Positions 31,333-39,485 of a DNA stretch of 43,614 nucleotides are shown one piece after another. The notes under the pieces are model-generated. The model saw nothing but the letters and a program-made list of their open reading frames with translations. It did no database searches and was not told the origin of the DNA. A program made the position numbers and the translations under genes. The stretch is from Candidatus Aminicenantes bacterium UBA876 (GTDB lineage Bacteria > Acidobacteriota > Aminicenantia > UBA2199): positions 1 to 43,614 of the forward strand of contig DBFQ01000056.1 in assembly GCA_002294665.1 (NCBI GenBank). Reading direction: 5' to 3'. How positions within the stretch are numbered: the stretch's first letter is position 1; every line of letters begins with the position of its first letter.

Positions 31333-32366
31333 CCCTGGCGGTTCGCACCCCCAACTGGATCGGCGATTGCGTGATGGCCCTTCCAGCGCTGCGGTTGCTG
31401 GAATCGCACCTGGCCCCGGAAGATATCTTGCTGGTCACGCGCCCGCATCTGGCCGATCTGTTTACCCCGCCCCTGGTTTCGCCCCTTCACGCACACCCGC
31501 TTGTCAGGCTGCCCGCGACCGGGGGGTGGCGGGAAGTATTTTCCGGTTCCCGTCGACTCCGGCGATCAACTGCGAAAAGCGGTTTGCTCTTGACCAACTC
31601 ATTTGGATCGGCACTGATGTTCCGCATGGCGGGCATTCGTCGTCTGACCGGGTTTTGCCGTGACGGCCGCGACTTTATGCTGACCCGAAGGGTGGCATGG
31701 ACCGGGGATGAATCCCGTCAGGTGGACGCCTACATGGATCTGGCGGCTGCGCATCTGGGTATCCCCGCTGACCCGGCTCCCGAACCGGAATGGCTTGTAC
31801 CCGATTCATTCAAGGACCGGGTCCGCCGCAAGTTGCTCGATCTTTGCGACCGGGAAAGCGCCGCTTGGATCGGGATCTCGCCTTGCGCGGCTTACGGCCA
31901 GGCCAAAGAATGGCCGCATGAACGCTATTATGAGCTGATTCAAACGGTTTCGGCGGCCCACCCCCTTGCTTCCATCCTGCTTTTCGGTGCTGCAAACGAC
32001 CACGAGCGCCTGGCATCTTTAGCGGCAGCTGCGCCCGGTCGCACACTGAACCTGGCCAGGAGTCTTTCGCTGGCGGAGTCCATCGCCGCCGCCTCTCTTT
32101 GCCGCGTATTCGTTACCAACGATTCGGGAATGATGCATGTCGCCGCCGCGGTGGGAACTCCGGTGGTCGCCATTTTCGGACCGACTGACCCGCGGCGTTA
32201 TGCGCCACGGTCGAGCGCCATACGCATGCTGCGGCAGCATACGCCCTGCTCCCCCTGCAAGCGCCGTCAATGTCGTGAACATACCTGCATGCGCGCGATT
32301 TCCGTGAGTGAGGTGCGGGAAGCGCTTGAAACCGTGGCGCGATGGAGTGCGGCGGATCCACGATGA
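31329..32366 (+). CDS. Glycosyltransferase family 9 (ADP-heptose:LPS heptosyltransferase-like)
   Basis: This 345-residue cytoplasmic enzyme would add heptose to the LPS inner core. RTPNWIGDCVMALPAL opens the GT9 fold. Later motifs are ISPCAAYGQAKEWPHERYYEL and TNDSGMMHVAAAVGTPVVAIFGPTDP, the ADP-heptose pocket. It resembles WaaF. It overlaps rpoZ by 4 nt and the GmhB-like gene by 4 nt. C-terminal cysteines (CSPCKRRQC) are typical of this family. Confidence 0.9.
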   Translation: MTLAVRTPNWIGDCVMALPALRLLESHLAPEDILLVTRPHLADLFTPPLVSPLHAHPLVRLPATGGWREVFSGSRRLRRSTAKSGLLLTNSFGSALMFRMAGIRRLTGFCRDGRDFMLTRRVAWTGDESRQVDAYMDLAAAHLGIPADPAPEPEWLVPDSFKDRVRRKLLDLCDRESAAWIGISPCAAYGQAKEWPHERYYELIQTVSAAHPLASILLFGAANDHERLASLAAAAPGRTLNLARSLSLAESIAAASLCRVFVTNDSGMMHVAAAVGTPVVAIFGPTDPRRYAPRSSAIRMLRQHTPCSPCKRRQCREHTCMRAISVSEVREALETVARWSAADPR

Positions 32367-32941
32367 GGCCGGCGGTTTTCCTGGACCGTGACGGAACGCT
32401 GATTGAGGAGCGCGGATATATCTGTTCTTTCGAGCAGGTCAGCCTTTTCCCCTTTGTGCCTGAAGCGTTGCGGCATTTGCGCGCTGCGGGGTTCTGCGTG
32501 GTCCTGGTCACCAATCAATCTTCCGTGGCAAGGGGGATCTGCAGCGTGGAACAGGTAAAAACGCTGCACAACCGATTGCTGGACGTTCTCGAGAACCAGG
32601 GGGTTTGCATTGACGCCGTTTACTGGTGCCCGTTTCACCCACGGGGAAAAGTGGCGGAATTTGCCGTTGAAAGTCACCTGCGCAAACCCGCTCCGGGGAT
32701 GCTTTTTCAGGCGGCTGCGGACCTGGAACTGGACCTGTCCCGCTCACTCATGATCGGGGATAAATACACCGACCTTGCGGCAGGGGCGGCCGCCGGGTGC
32801 CATACCGCCCTGGTGCGCACCGGTTATGGGGCGAAAACCGAACTCGCGCTGGCCGCGGGCGAGCTGAAGCCCGATCTGGTCGCGGATGACCTGCTTGAGG
32901 CGATCAGCCGTTGGCTGGATCAGAAGACAGCGTGGGCGTGA
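32363..32941 (+). CDS. HAD phosphatase, GmhB-like (heptose bisphosphate phosphatase)
   Basis: This 192-residue HAD-IIIA phosphatase has FLDRDGTL (Asp8 nucleophile, Asp10), VTNQSS (about 49-54), RKPAPGM (Lys108) and IGDKYTD (Asp133). GmhB removes the C7 phosphate in ADP-heptose synthesis, which fits the coupled heptosyltransferase gene. The GmhB zinc site is mostly lost: Cys89 remains, but the CxH, CxC set reads CPF and SHL. The fold may still work without zinc, or the substrate may differ. The ATG at 32363 overlaps the upstream stop; the last 38 nt overlap the HD gene on the other strand. Confidence 0.85.
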   Translation: MRPAVFLDRDGTLIEERGYICSFEQVSLFPFVPEALRHLRAAGFCVVLVTNQSSVARGICSVEQVKTLHNRLLDVLENQGVCIDAVYWCPFHPRGKVAEFAVESHLRKPAPGMLFQAAADLELDLSRSLMIGDKYTDLAAGAAAGCHTALVRTGYGAKTELALAAGELKPDLVADDLLEAISRWLDQKTAWA

Positions 32942-33722
32942 AGTTATCCATGTAGTCGTTGATGCGGCGCGCGGCCCGTTCGGCTGCGGCTCCGGCGGGC
33001 AATTGCCGCAAAAGCCATTGAATCTGCCCCATGCGGCGCAGCCTTGACATGGCCCAGGCGGAATGGATGTCAAACACCCAGGCGGCCTGAAGCAGGCGGA
33101 AATCCTGAACCGAATGGACATTTTCAATGGCCACGCAGCGTCCGGTTTCGACATCGGTCAGAGCCGCGGCGGACAGGGATGAACCTGTGGGAAGTTCGAG
33201 GTCCAGCGCGGGGTTGCTGCCGTTTTCCGCTGAAGAATAGTAATGGATCAGCACGTCCAGGATGTCCATCTTATCGGCGTCGCGAAGAATGCGGCACAAG
33301 CGGCAGGTGGCGGAAGTCAATCCGGGGGGGAGCGTGTGGCGGTTGTGAAACATGATCGCCGTGCGGATGCGGATCTGCTCATCGAAGGCACATCCCGCCA
33401 GCAGGTCGTGCGCCTTGATTTCCCGAACCCCCAGCACGGCATGGTTGATGGAAGAGCGGTCGTTGAATGTGCCGTAATCGTGGATCTGGGGGAAACGCCC
33501 GATATCGTGAAAAAGCGCCGTGAGGAAAACCGTCTTGCGCTCCTCCCGGGAAAGTTCCAGTGAATCCGCGATATCCAGGGCATGGCGACACACCCGGTGG
33601 GTGTGCTCGATCTTGATGTCGATATTGGTGTTCACATAGGCGTCAGTGCCTTTGAATGAGCGTACGTAGGCATCGAATCGCCGGACAAAGCGGGCGAATT
33701 CCCGGGGCTGCCGCGGATGCAT
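32904..33722 (-). CDS. HD-domain phosphohydrolase
   Basis: This 272-residue soluble protein has an HD metal site: His42 in EHTHRVC, His72-Asp73 in LFHDIGRF, a FHNRH motif near 125-129 and Asp148 or Asp150 in RDADKMD. HD enzymes hydrolyse nucleotides or phosphate esters; no specific substrate can be named. The start at 33722 (MHPRQPREF) lies 20 nt after the OTC stop; longer frames would run into OTC. No strong ribosome site is seen. The 3' end overlaps gmhB-like DNA by 38 nt in convergent orientation. Confidence 0.8.
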   Translation of the reverse strand: MHPRQPREFARFVRRFDAYVRSFKGTDAYVNTNIDIKIEHTHRVCRHALDIADSLELSREERKTVFLTALFHDIGRFPQIHDYGTFNDRSSINHAVLGVREIKAHDLLAGCAFDEQIRIRTAIMFHNRHTLPPGLTSATCRLCRILRDADKMDILDVLIHYYSSAENGSNPALDLELPTGSSLSAAALTDVETGRCVAIENVHSVQDFRLLQAAWVFDIHSAWAMSRLRRMGQIQWLLRQLPAGAAAERAARRINDYMDNFTPTLSSDPANG

Positions 33723-33741
33723 GAACTTCGGCCGGCGGAAA

Positions 33742-34743
33742 TTAATTTCCCAGCGTGGCCACCATAACGGCCTTGATCGTATGCAGCCGGTTTTCCGCTT
33801 CATCAAACACGATTGATGCCGGTGACTCAAACACCTCTTCTGTCACTTCCATGCCGTCCAGGCCGTACTTCTGAAAGATCTCTTCGCCTACTTTGGTGTC
33901 ACGGTTATGAAAAGCGGGGAGGCAATGCATGAAGCATGCGTCCGGTTTTCCGGTCTTTTCCATTACGTCCCGGTTCACCTGGAATGGCTTCAGCGCCGCG
34001 ATGCGCTCCTGCCATACCGATTCCGGTTCTCCCATGGATACCCAGACATCTGAATAGAGGAAGTCCGCGCCTTTGACCGCCTGGTCCACGTTGTCGGTGA
34101 TGGTGATCCTGGCTCCGGTGTCTTCCGCGATGGCACGGCAGTCTGCCACCAGGTTCGGGTCGGGCTGAAACGCTTTCGGAGCGGCCAGGCGCACGTCCAT
34201 TCCCATTTTGGCGCCGCCGACCAGCAGGGAGTTGCCCATATTGAAACGGGCGTCGCCCAGGTAGCAGAAGGTGACCTCACGCAGGTCGCGGCGCGCGTGC
34301 TCGCGCATGGTCATGAAGTCCGCCAGCACCTGGGTGGGATGAAACTCGTTGGTCAAACCGTTCCATACCGGCACGCCCGCGTGACGGGCCAGTTCTTCGA
34401 CGATCTCCTGGCCGAAACCGCGGTATTCGATGCCGTCATACATCCTTCCCAGCACGCGGGCCGTATCTTTCATCGATTCCTTGTGGCCGATCTGTGAGCC
34501 CGAAGGGCCCAGGTAAGTGACGAATGCGCCCTGGTCCCGCGCGGCCACCTCGAATGCGCAGCGCGTGCGCGTGGAAGATTTTTCGAAAATCAAGGCGATC
34601 TGTTTCCCCGTCAGCCGCGGCTGTTCGGTTCCCGTGTATTTGGCTGTTTTTAACGCGTCGGACAAGTCAAGCAGGAATGTGATCTCTCCGGGAGTGAAAT
34701 CCAGGAGTTTCAGAAAATGCCGGTTGCGCAGATTGACTGCCAT
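33742..34743 (-). CDS. Ornithine carbamoyltransferase
   Basis: This 333-residue enzyme joins carbamoyl phosphate and ornithine to give citrulline, or runs in reverse in the arginine deiminase route. SSTRTR (56-61) binds carbamoyl phosphate, HPTQ is near 140, and HCLPAFH near 271-277 holds the catalytic Cys. The C-terminus ([19 protein letters not shown]) is of the ArgF/ArcB long type. No other arginine gene is nearby, so the anabolic or catabolic role is open. AAGGAGG precedes the ATG. Confidence 0.93.
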   Translation of the reverse strand: MAVNLRNRHFLKLLDFTPGEITFLLDLSDALKTAKYTGTEQPRLTGKQIALIFEKSSTRTRCAFEVAARDQGAFVTYLGPSGSQIGHKESMKDTARVLGRMYDGIEYRGFGQEIVEELARHAGVPVWNGLTNEFHPTQVLADFMTMREHARRDLREVTFCYLGDARFNMGNSLLVGGAKMGMDVRLAAPKAFQPDPNLVADCRAIAEDTGARITITDNVDQAVKGADFLYSDVWVSMGEPESVWQERIAALKPFQVNRDVMEKTGKPDACFMHCLPAFHNRDTKVGEEIFQKYGLDGMEVTEEVFESPASIVFDEAENRLHTIKAVMVATLGN

Positions 34744-34777
34744 GTAGGCCTCCTTGAAATAGCTGATTTCGCTTCAC

Positions 34778-34806
34778 AGTTTACCCCAAAACGCCAGCCG
34801 GATCAA
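34778..34806 (-). promoter_or_regulatory. Promoter of the ornithine carbamoyltransferase gene
   Basis: TTGATC (34806-34801), a 17-nt spacer, then TAAACT (34783-34778) on the minus strand, with a leader of about 28 nt containing AAGGAGG. It is back to back with the queC promoter. Confidence 0.6.
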
Positions 34807-34829
34807 CCGTCATAAAAGCCGATGCGGGC

Positions 34830-34858
34830 TTGGCAAGAGGGTCGGTCCGGGGTAAAAT
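34830..34858 (+). promoter_or_regulatory. Promoter of queC-queD-queE, leaderless geometry
   Basis: TTGGCA (34830-34835), a 17-nt spacer, then TAAAAT (34853-34858). The ATG at 34865 is 6 nt after the -10 box and has no ribosome-binding site. No preQ1 riboswitch-like structure can fit in such a short leader. Confidence 0.7.
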
Positions 34859-34864
34859 GCGGGT

Positions 34865-35584
34865 ATGAACTCAGCGGTTGCGGCGGTTGTCTTTTCCGGA
34901 GGCCTGGATTCGACGACGGCTTTGTATTGGGCCCTGGATCGATTCGGTTCCGTGGCCGCTCTGACTTTTGCCTATGATCAGACCCATGCCGTGGAGATCG
35001 AATGCGCCCGCCGTACCACCGCACGCCTCGGGGTTGAGTGGCGGCTTTTCAACCTGCCCCTCAAGGGCTGGGTGAAATCCGCGCTGGTGGGGGAGGGTGG
35101 AGAAATCCCTGAATCTCTGGCTGAATCTCGCAAATCTTTCTGCGTGCCGCGCACCTACGTGCCGTTTCGCAACGGGATTTTTCTTTCACTGGCCGCGGCC
35201 TGGGCTGAATCCCGGGATATTTTCCACCTGGTGACCGGATTCAACAGTATTGACACCCCGGACTATCCGGATACGACCATGGTTTTCGCCGCCCGCATGG
35301 AAGCCGCGATCAACGCCGGTACCGCTGCGCAGAAGCGGGGTCGTCGTTTCCAGTTACACCTCCCGCTGGCCCGGCTGACCAAGAAGATGATCGTGCTGCT
35401 GGGATTTTCATTGGGTGCCGATTATTCCACTTCGGTATCCTGCTACCGGGGCGGCGAAATCCCCTGTGGACATTGCGCTTCCTGTGATATCCGCTTTGCC
35501 GCATTCAGGGAACTGGGGATGGAAGACCCGCTTGTCACGCGTTTGAAAAAGGAGGGCCGCTATGGGTTGGGAACTGGTGGTTAA
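34865..35584 (+). CDS. queC: 7-cyano-7-deazaguanine synthase QueC
   Basis: This 239-residue ATP-dependent enzyme makes preQ0 from 7-carboxy-7-deazaguanine and ammonia. The PP-loop SGGLDS is at 11-16 and the C-terminal zinc site CYRGG...CGHCASC holds four cysteines near 193-207. YVPFRNGIFLSLAAAWAE is a further family block. Its end overlaps queD by 23 nt. Confidence 0.95.
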   Translation: MNSAVAAVVFSGGLDSTTALYWALDRFGSVAALTFAYDQTHAVEIECARRTTARLGVEWRLFNLPLKGWVKSALVGEGGEIPESLAESRKSFCVPRTYVPFRNGIFLSLAAAWAESRDIFHLVTGFNSIDTPDYPDTTMVFAARMEAAINAGTAAQKRGRRFQLHLPLARLTKKMIVLLGFSLGADYSTSVSCYRGGEIPCGHCASCDIRFAAFRELGMEDPLVTRLKKEGRYGLGTGG

Positions 35585-35909
35585 GGAAAAGTTTTCCGCG
35601 GCGCATTATCTTGAACACTACCAGGGCAAGTGTGAACACATGCATGGACATACTTTCCAGGTGGAGGTGACGCTGATCGGCAACAACCTGGATGATTCCG
35701 GTATCAGTTTTGACTTCACGCACGTGCGCGAACGCCTGCGTGAGATCCTGCCGGACCATTGCCTGCTGAATGAAGTTGTTCCCGGTTCACCTTCGGCGGA
35801 AAACCTGGCGCGCCATTTTTACCGGCTGTTGAAAGAGGAGTACCCGGTACAATCCGTGATGGTGTGGGAATCGGAAAACGCCGGGGCCCGCTATCGTGAA
35901 GATCGCTGA
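35562..35909 (+). CDS. queD: 6-carboxytetrahydropterin synthase QueD
   Basis: This 115-residue T-fold enzyme converts dihydroneopterin triphosphate to 6-carboxytetrahydropterin. Zinc ligands are His in SAAHYLE and the pair in EHMHGHTF; the catalytic Cys is in GKCEHMHGH. DFTHVRERLREIL and a late Glu (WESENA) complete the site. GGAGG precedes the ATG inside queC. Confidence 0.95.
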   Translation: MGWELVVKEKFSAAHYLEHYQGKCEHMHGHTFQVEVTLIGNNLDDSGISFDFTHVRERLREILPDHCLLNEVVPGSPSAENLARHFYRLLKEEYPVQSVMVWESENAGARYREDR

Positions 35910-36504
35910 AATCTTTCTCTCGGCTCAGGGAGAAGGCGCGCGCATGGGGGAGCCCGCCGTATTCGTACGCCTGGCCGGCTGTTCCCTGCGCTGTGAATTC
36001 TGTGACACTCCGCGAGCCATTTCCGGCGGCAGGGAAATGACTGTGGCTGGGATTATGCGCGAGGTGTCACGCCTGGCGCCTTTTCCGGGCATCCAGGTGG
36101 TGATCACCGGCGGCGAGCCCCTGGAACAGGATCTGGCGCAATTGGTGATCGAGTTGAGCAGGTCCGGGTTTTTCCTGTCCGTGGAAACCAATGGGCTCCA
36201 TTACCAGGATCTGGCGATCCATTGGTGGGCGGTTGCCCCCAAACCCGCCGCCGGGTACCGGACAGATCCGCGCATCCGCTGCCTGGCGCATGAAGTCAAA
36301 CTGGTGGTTGTTCCGGAGTTGACCGTGGACGTGGTAAAGACTTTGCGCAGGCAGATGCCGCGGGCGATCTTTTACCTGCAGCCGAATGCCCGGGAAAAGA
36401 ACGGCTGCCGGACGACAGGCGAGTTCTTCCGACAATGCGTGAGCGACGGCATTCGCGGCCTGCGCCTGGGACTGCAATTGCACAGGATTTATCGTATTCC
36501 TTAG
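35896..36504 (+). CDS. queE: 7-carboxy-7-deazaguanine synthase QueE
   Basis: This 202-residue radical-SAM enzyme contracts the pterin ring to 7-carboxy-7-deazaguanine. The cluster motif is CSLRCEFC (Cys29, 33, 36), preceded by SAQGEG and followed by ITGGEPLEQ. It starts with GTG at 35896, overlapping queD by 14 nt. The three genes make preQ0; folE and queF are not in the window. The stop overlaps the nitroreductase stop on the other strand by 4 nt. Confidence 0.94.
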   Translation: MKIAEIFLSAQGEGARMGEPAVFVRLAGCSLRCEFCDTPRAISGGREMTVAGIMREVSRLAPFPGIQVVITGGEPLEQDLAQLVIELSRSGFFLSVETNGLHYQDLAIHWWAVAPKPAAGYRTDPRIRCLAHEVKLVVVPELTVDVVKTLRRQMPRAIFYLQPNAREKNGCRTTGEFFRQCVSDGIRGLRLGLQLHRIYRIP

Positions 36505-37019
36505 CGGGATTCCCAGTTGTTGAAACAAACCAGATCCTGCAATGGCTTGCGGGGCGCGGGGGGCGGATCCTCGTCCGGGATGCCGAGCGTCATCAATTGT
36601 ACGATCACGATCGGATCGGGAACCGCCAACACCCTGCGCGCGGGTTCCTGGTTGAACGAACCGATCCAGCAGGTACCCAGGCCTTCGCGCGCGGCCTGCA
36701 GGCTGACATGGTCGAGCACAATCGCCAGATCAACCGGGTAAGCGGGAATACCGCAACGCATCACGTACTCGGGATTCAAGGCGCAGACGGCCAGGATCAC
36801 CGCTGCCTGGCGCATGAAAGGCTGATGGGGGGCGGCGGCTTCCACCAGGGCGTCACGCTGTACCGGGTCATTTACCACCACCATTTTCCAGTCCTGCCGG
36901 TTCTTGGCGGTGGGAGCCAGTCGCGCGGCTTCCAGTATGCGTTGCAGCTTTTCCGGATCTAGCGGTTCCTGCCTGTAGCGGCGGATGGAGCGGCGTTTCA
37001 CTATGGAATCGATCAGCAT
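36501..37019 (-). CDS. Nitroreductase-family flavoprotein
   Basis: This 172-residue FMN-dependent oxidoreductase opens with IVKRRSIRRYRQEP, the family FMN-phosphate motif, followed by LEAARLAPTAKNRQDWKMVVV. GLGTCWIGSFN near 124-134 is the second conserved block. It is short for the family, of the compact type common in anaerobes. The start at 37019 is set by GGAGG upstream; the open frame further upstream is antisense to ackA and not coding. The physiological substrate is unknown. Confidence 0.88.
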   Translation of the reverse strand: MLIDSIVKRRSIRRYRQEPLDPEKLQRILEAARLAPTAKNRQDWKMVVVNDPVQRDALVEAAAPHQPFMRQAAVILAVCALNPEYVMRCGIPAYPVDLAIVLDHVSLQAAREGLGTCWIGSFNQEPARRVLAVPDPIVIVQLMTLGIPDEDPPPAPRKPLQDLVCFNNWESR

Positions 37020-37116
37020 GAATACCTCCGGCATCCATCCTATCATATCGCATCCGCGCGCCAAAGGCGGACGTCGTTTCTCATCGGAAAGATACGCTGA
37101 AATCCGCCTGAACTTC

Positions 37117-37144
37117 TTGCGCGGGAGGTGAGATTGCGTATAAT
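37117..37144 (+). promoter_or_regulatory. Possible promoter of ackA
   Basis: TTGCGC (37117-37122), a 16-nt spacer, then TATAAT (37139-37144), about 38 nt before the ATG at 37182. The -10 is perfect but the -35 is weak. Confidence 0.45.
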
Positions 37145-37181
37145 GGATGATGGATATCCGGTTTCTCTCCAGCGAGGCAAA

Positions 37182-38390
37182 ATGAAAATTCTGGTCATCA
37201 ACAGTGGAAGTTCGTCGATTAAATTCAAACTCATTTCCATGCGTCAACGCGATGTACTGGCCGGCGGCTTGCTCGAACGCATCGGCATCAAAGGTTCCTG
37301 CCTCACGTTTCAAAGTGGAGACAGCAGAACCCGGGTGGAACGACCGGTCAAGAATCACGAGGAAGGCATCAAGCTGATCATTGAACATTTGACCCATCCC
37401 CAACTGGGAGTGTTGACGGACCGGCGGGAGATCTTCGCCGTGGGGCACCGCGTGGTGCACGCCGGAGAGAAGTTTCAGCGCACCGTATTGATCGATGACC
37501 GGGTCATGCAGGCGTTGCGTGAATGTATCCCCCTGGCGCCGCTGCATAATCCGCCCAACATCACCGGTATCGAATCCTGTCGCCGCATCCTTCCGGAGGT
37601 GCCCAACGCGGCCGTGTTTGACACCGCTTTCCACCAGACCATGCCGCCCGAGGCGTATATTTACCCCATTCCCTATGAATACTATGAACAACACCGGATC
37701 CGTCGCTATGGATTTCACGGCACATCCCACCATTACGTGGCCAGGCAGGCGGCGCTGAAGTTCGGCAAACCCTTGAGCGCGCTGAATATCATTACCTGCC
37801 ACCTGGGAAACGGCTCATCCATCACGGCCGTGGAGAAGGGGCGTTCGGTTGATACCAGCATGGGATTCACTCCGCTGGAAGGGTTGATGATGGGGACCCG
37901 CTGCGGGGATATCGACCCGGCCATTCCCCTTTACATCATGCGCAACCAGGGTATCGGGGTTGAGGAGATGGACCGCATTCTCAACAAGCGCAGCGGCCTG
38001 CAGGGTGTCAGCCAGTTGAGCTCCGATATGCGTGATGTGCATACCCGGGCGGATGAAGGTGATGAACAGGCGCGCCTGGCTTTGTCAATCCTGGTTCACC
38101 GAATCCGCAAGTACCTGGGAGCCTACACGGCGGTAATGAACGGCGCCGATATCGTGGTGTTTACCGCCGGAATCGGCGAGAACGATACCGATTTAAGAGA
38201 GCGTGTCCTGGAACGCCTGGATTGTCTGGGCATCCGCCTGGATCGCGAACGCAACGCGAGCGTCAAGGGCGAGTTCGGCATTATTTCGGCTTCAGGTTCC
38301 GCGGTTACGGTGATGGTGATTCCCACAAACGAGGAATTGGAGATCGCGGAACAGACCTTGCGGGTGGTCAGCCCCCATTCCTCACAATGA
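37182..38390 (+). CDS. ackA: Acetate kinase
   Basis: This 402-residue enzyme converts acetyl phosphate and ADP to acetate and ATP in fermentation. INSGSSSIKFKL opens the ASKHA fold; VFDTAFHQTMP, RRYGFHGTSHHYV, THE CHLGNGSS phosphate loop and FTPLEGLMMGTRCGDIDP follow, with FTAGIGEND near the end. The ATG at 37182 matches the family N-terminus; a GTG 54 nt upstream lies inside the promoter. Phosphotransacetylase is not adjacent, so acetyl phosphate supply must come from elsewhere. Confidence 0.96.
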   Translation: MKILVINSGSSSIKFKLISMRQRDVLAGGLLERIGIKGSCLTFQSGDSRTRVERPVKNHEEGIKLIIEHLTHPQLGVLTDRREIFAVGHRVVHAGEKFQRTVLIDDRVMQALRECIPLAPLHNPPNITGIESCRRILPEVPNAAVFDTAFHQTMPPEAYIYPIPYEYYEQHRIRRYGFHGTSHHYVARQAALKFGKPLSALNIITCHLGNGSSITAVEKGRSVDTSMGFTPLEGLMMGTRCGDIDPAIPLYIMRNQGIGVEEMDRILNKRSGLQGVSQLSSDMRDVHTRADEGDEQARLALSILVHRIRKYLGAYTAVMNGADIVVFTAGIGENDTDLRERVLERLDCLGIRLDRERNASVKGEFGIISASGSAVTVMVIPTNEELEIAEQTLRVVSPHSSQ

Positions 38391-38402
38391 TGCTTTAACC
38401 GG

Positions 38403-38507
38403 TTAGCGGCGTCGGCGCAGCAGCCGTACCAGCAGGAAGAAAAAAGCCAGCACGACCCAGATCGCCAGTACCAGGCGCCAATACCTCAGGTCCTGCAGGA
38501 CAAACAT
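38403..38507 (-). CDS. 34-residue single-span membrane peptide
   Basis: This short frame reads MFVLQDLRYWRLVLAIWVVL and continues through a Phe/Leu-rich span to a C-terminal run of four arginines. One membrane helix (about 11-29) with a positive tail is predicted, which would place the C-terminus in the cytoplasm. It begins 3 nt after the stop of the zinc-ribbon membrane protein gene, in the same direction, so it may be translated from the same mRNA. The ribosome site is weak. I know of no family for it; its function is unknown. Confidence 0.5.
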   Translation of the reverse strand: MFVLQDLRYWRLVLAIWVVLAFFFLLVRLLRRRR

Positions 38508-38510
38508 CTT

Positions 38511-39485
38511 TTACGAACGCACTCGTATGCGTATTCCCCCGAAGAGTTCCGCCAAGACGTTGTAGAGTCCGGATGCGATCACAGCGGTGACGGCCAGCGA
38601 AAGGAAGCCGATGATTCCCCCCAGAACGCCGAAAATCAACCCTCCCTGGATTTTGCCCCGGGTCTCCTGCAACATGCGCGGGAACTGGTAGATCAGATCG
38701 CCCATAATCGGGAAAGTGCCGAAGGCCGCTCCCAGAACGACCCCGATGATCAGGCCCAGTCCTCCCAGCAGGTAAAGCATGGAGATGGGGTTGATGGATC
38801 GTACCTGCAGCACGGTGACGCCTGCCGGCACTTCGCGGAAACGGGCGGCTGAACGCCGGGGGGGAACGATTTCGTTCTGGTTGGCGCCGCAGGCGGAACA
38901 GTACTCGGCGTCAGCGGGAATCACCGCGTCACATACGCGGCAATTAACGGTATTTCCAACGGAGGGAGCCATCGGCTGGGTGCTTTCATCGACAGCCTGG
39001 CCCGCCTTGGATTCATGTGGCGATGCGGCGGAGGGCTGGGTAAAGGTGACGACCGGCAGGTCCGCCTCCCGGGTGTCGCTGCGGCGGTCGGGTTGGATTT
39101 CGAGGTTGTCCGCGGCCGGATCATGGCCGGACGCGGAATGCGTTGGCTGTTGCATCGCCGGGGTTTCCCTGCGTTCGCTTTCGCCGGGGGAAAGAAATTC
39201 CCGCTGCGGTTGCGCCGATTCTTCCCGCCGGCGCGAATGCTGGCTTTCCCACTCCGGTTCCTTTTGCGCTTCCAGGGGAGGATCCTGCTGAATCCATTGT
39301 GTCCCGTCGTGGCGATACCAGAGACCGCTTTTTCCGCCGATCATCCAGTAGTGGCCATCCTCATCAACGATCATCAACTTCTTTAACGCCTGCTTGAGGT
39401 CGCTGACCGTGATCATGCCGGCGTTCAGCCGGGCTTTCAATTCGTTGTATTGATCCGTGGCCTGCTGGAATTTTTCCCGGTTCAT
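38511..39485 (-). CDS. Zinc-ribbon membrane protein of unknown function
   Basis: This 324-residue protein has a small N-terminal domain (about 1-68), with HYWMIGGKSGLWYRHDGTQW, of a type I recall in front of zinc-ribbon or signalling proteins. A disordered Pro/Glu/Arg-rich linker (70-178) follows, then a zinc ribbon with CxxC pairs (Cys182, 185, 196, 199). The C-terminal part has two membrane segments (about 236-256 and 282-305). The role is unknown. Its start overlaps the folC stop by 4 nt and the 34-residue peptide follows. Confidence 0.75.
   Translation of the reverse strand: MNREKFQQATDQYNELKARLNAGMITVSDLKQALKKLMIVDEDGHYWMIGGKSGLWYRHDGTQWIQQDPPLEAQKEPEWESQHSRRREESAQPQREFLSPGESERRETPAMQQPTHSASGHDPAADNLEIQPDRRSDTREADLPVVTFTQPSAASPHESKAGQAVDESTQPMAPSVGNTVNCRVCDAVIPADAEYCSACGANQNEIVPPRRSAARFREVPAGVTVLQVRSINPISMLYLLGGLGLIIGVVLGAAFGTFPIMGDLIYQFPRMLQETRGKIQGGLIFGVLGGIIGFLSLAVTAVIASGLYNVLAELFGGIRIRVRS

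Noticed and set aside
37020..37802. Upstream extension of the nitroreductase frame
   Set aside because: The extension is antisense to ackA, while GGAGG before 37019 and family alignment give a clear start.
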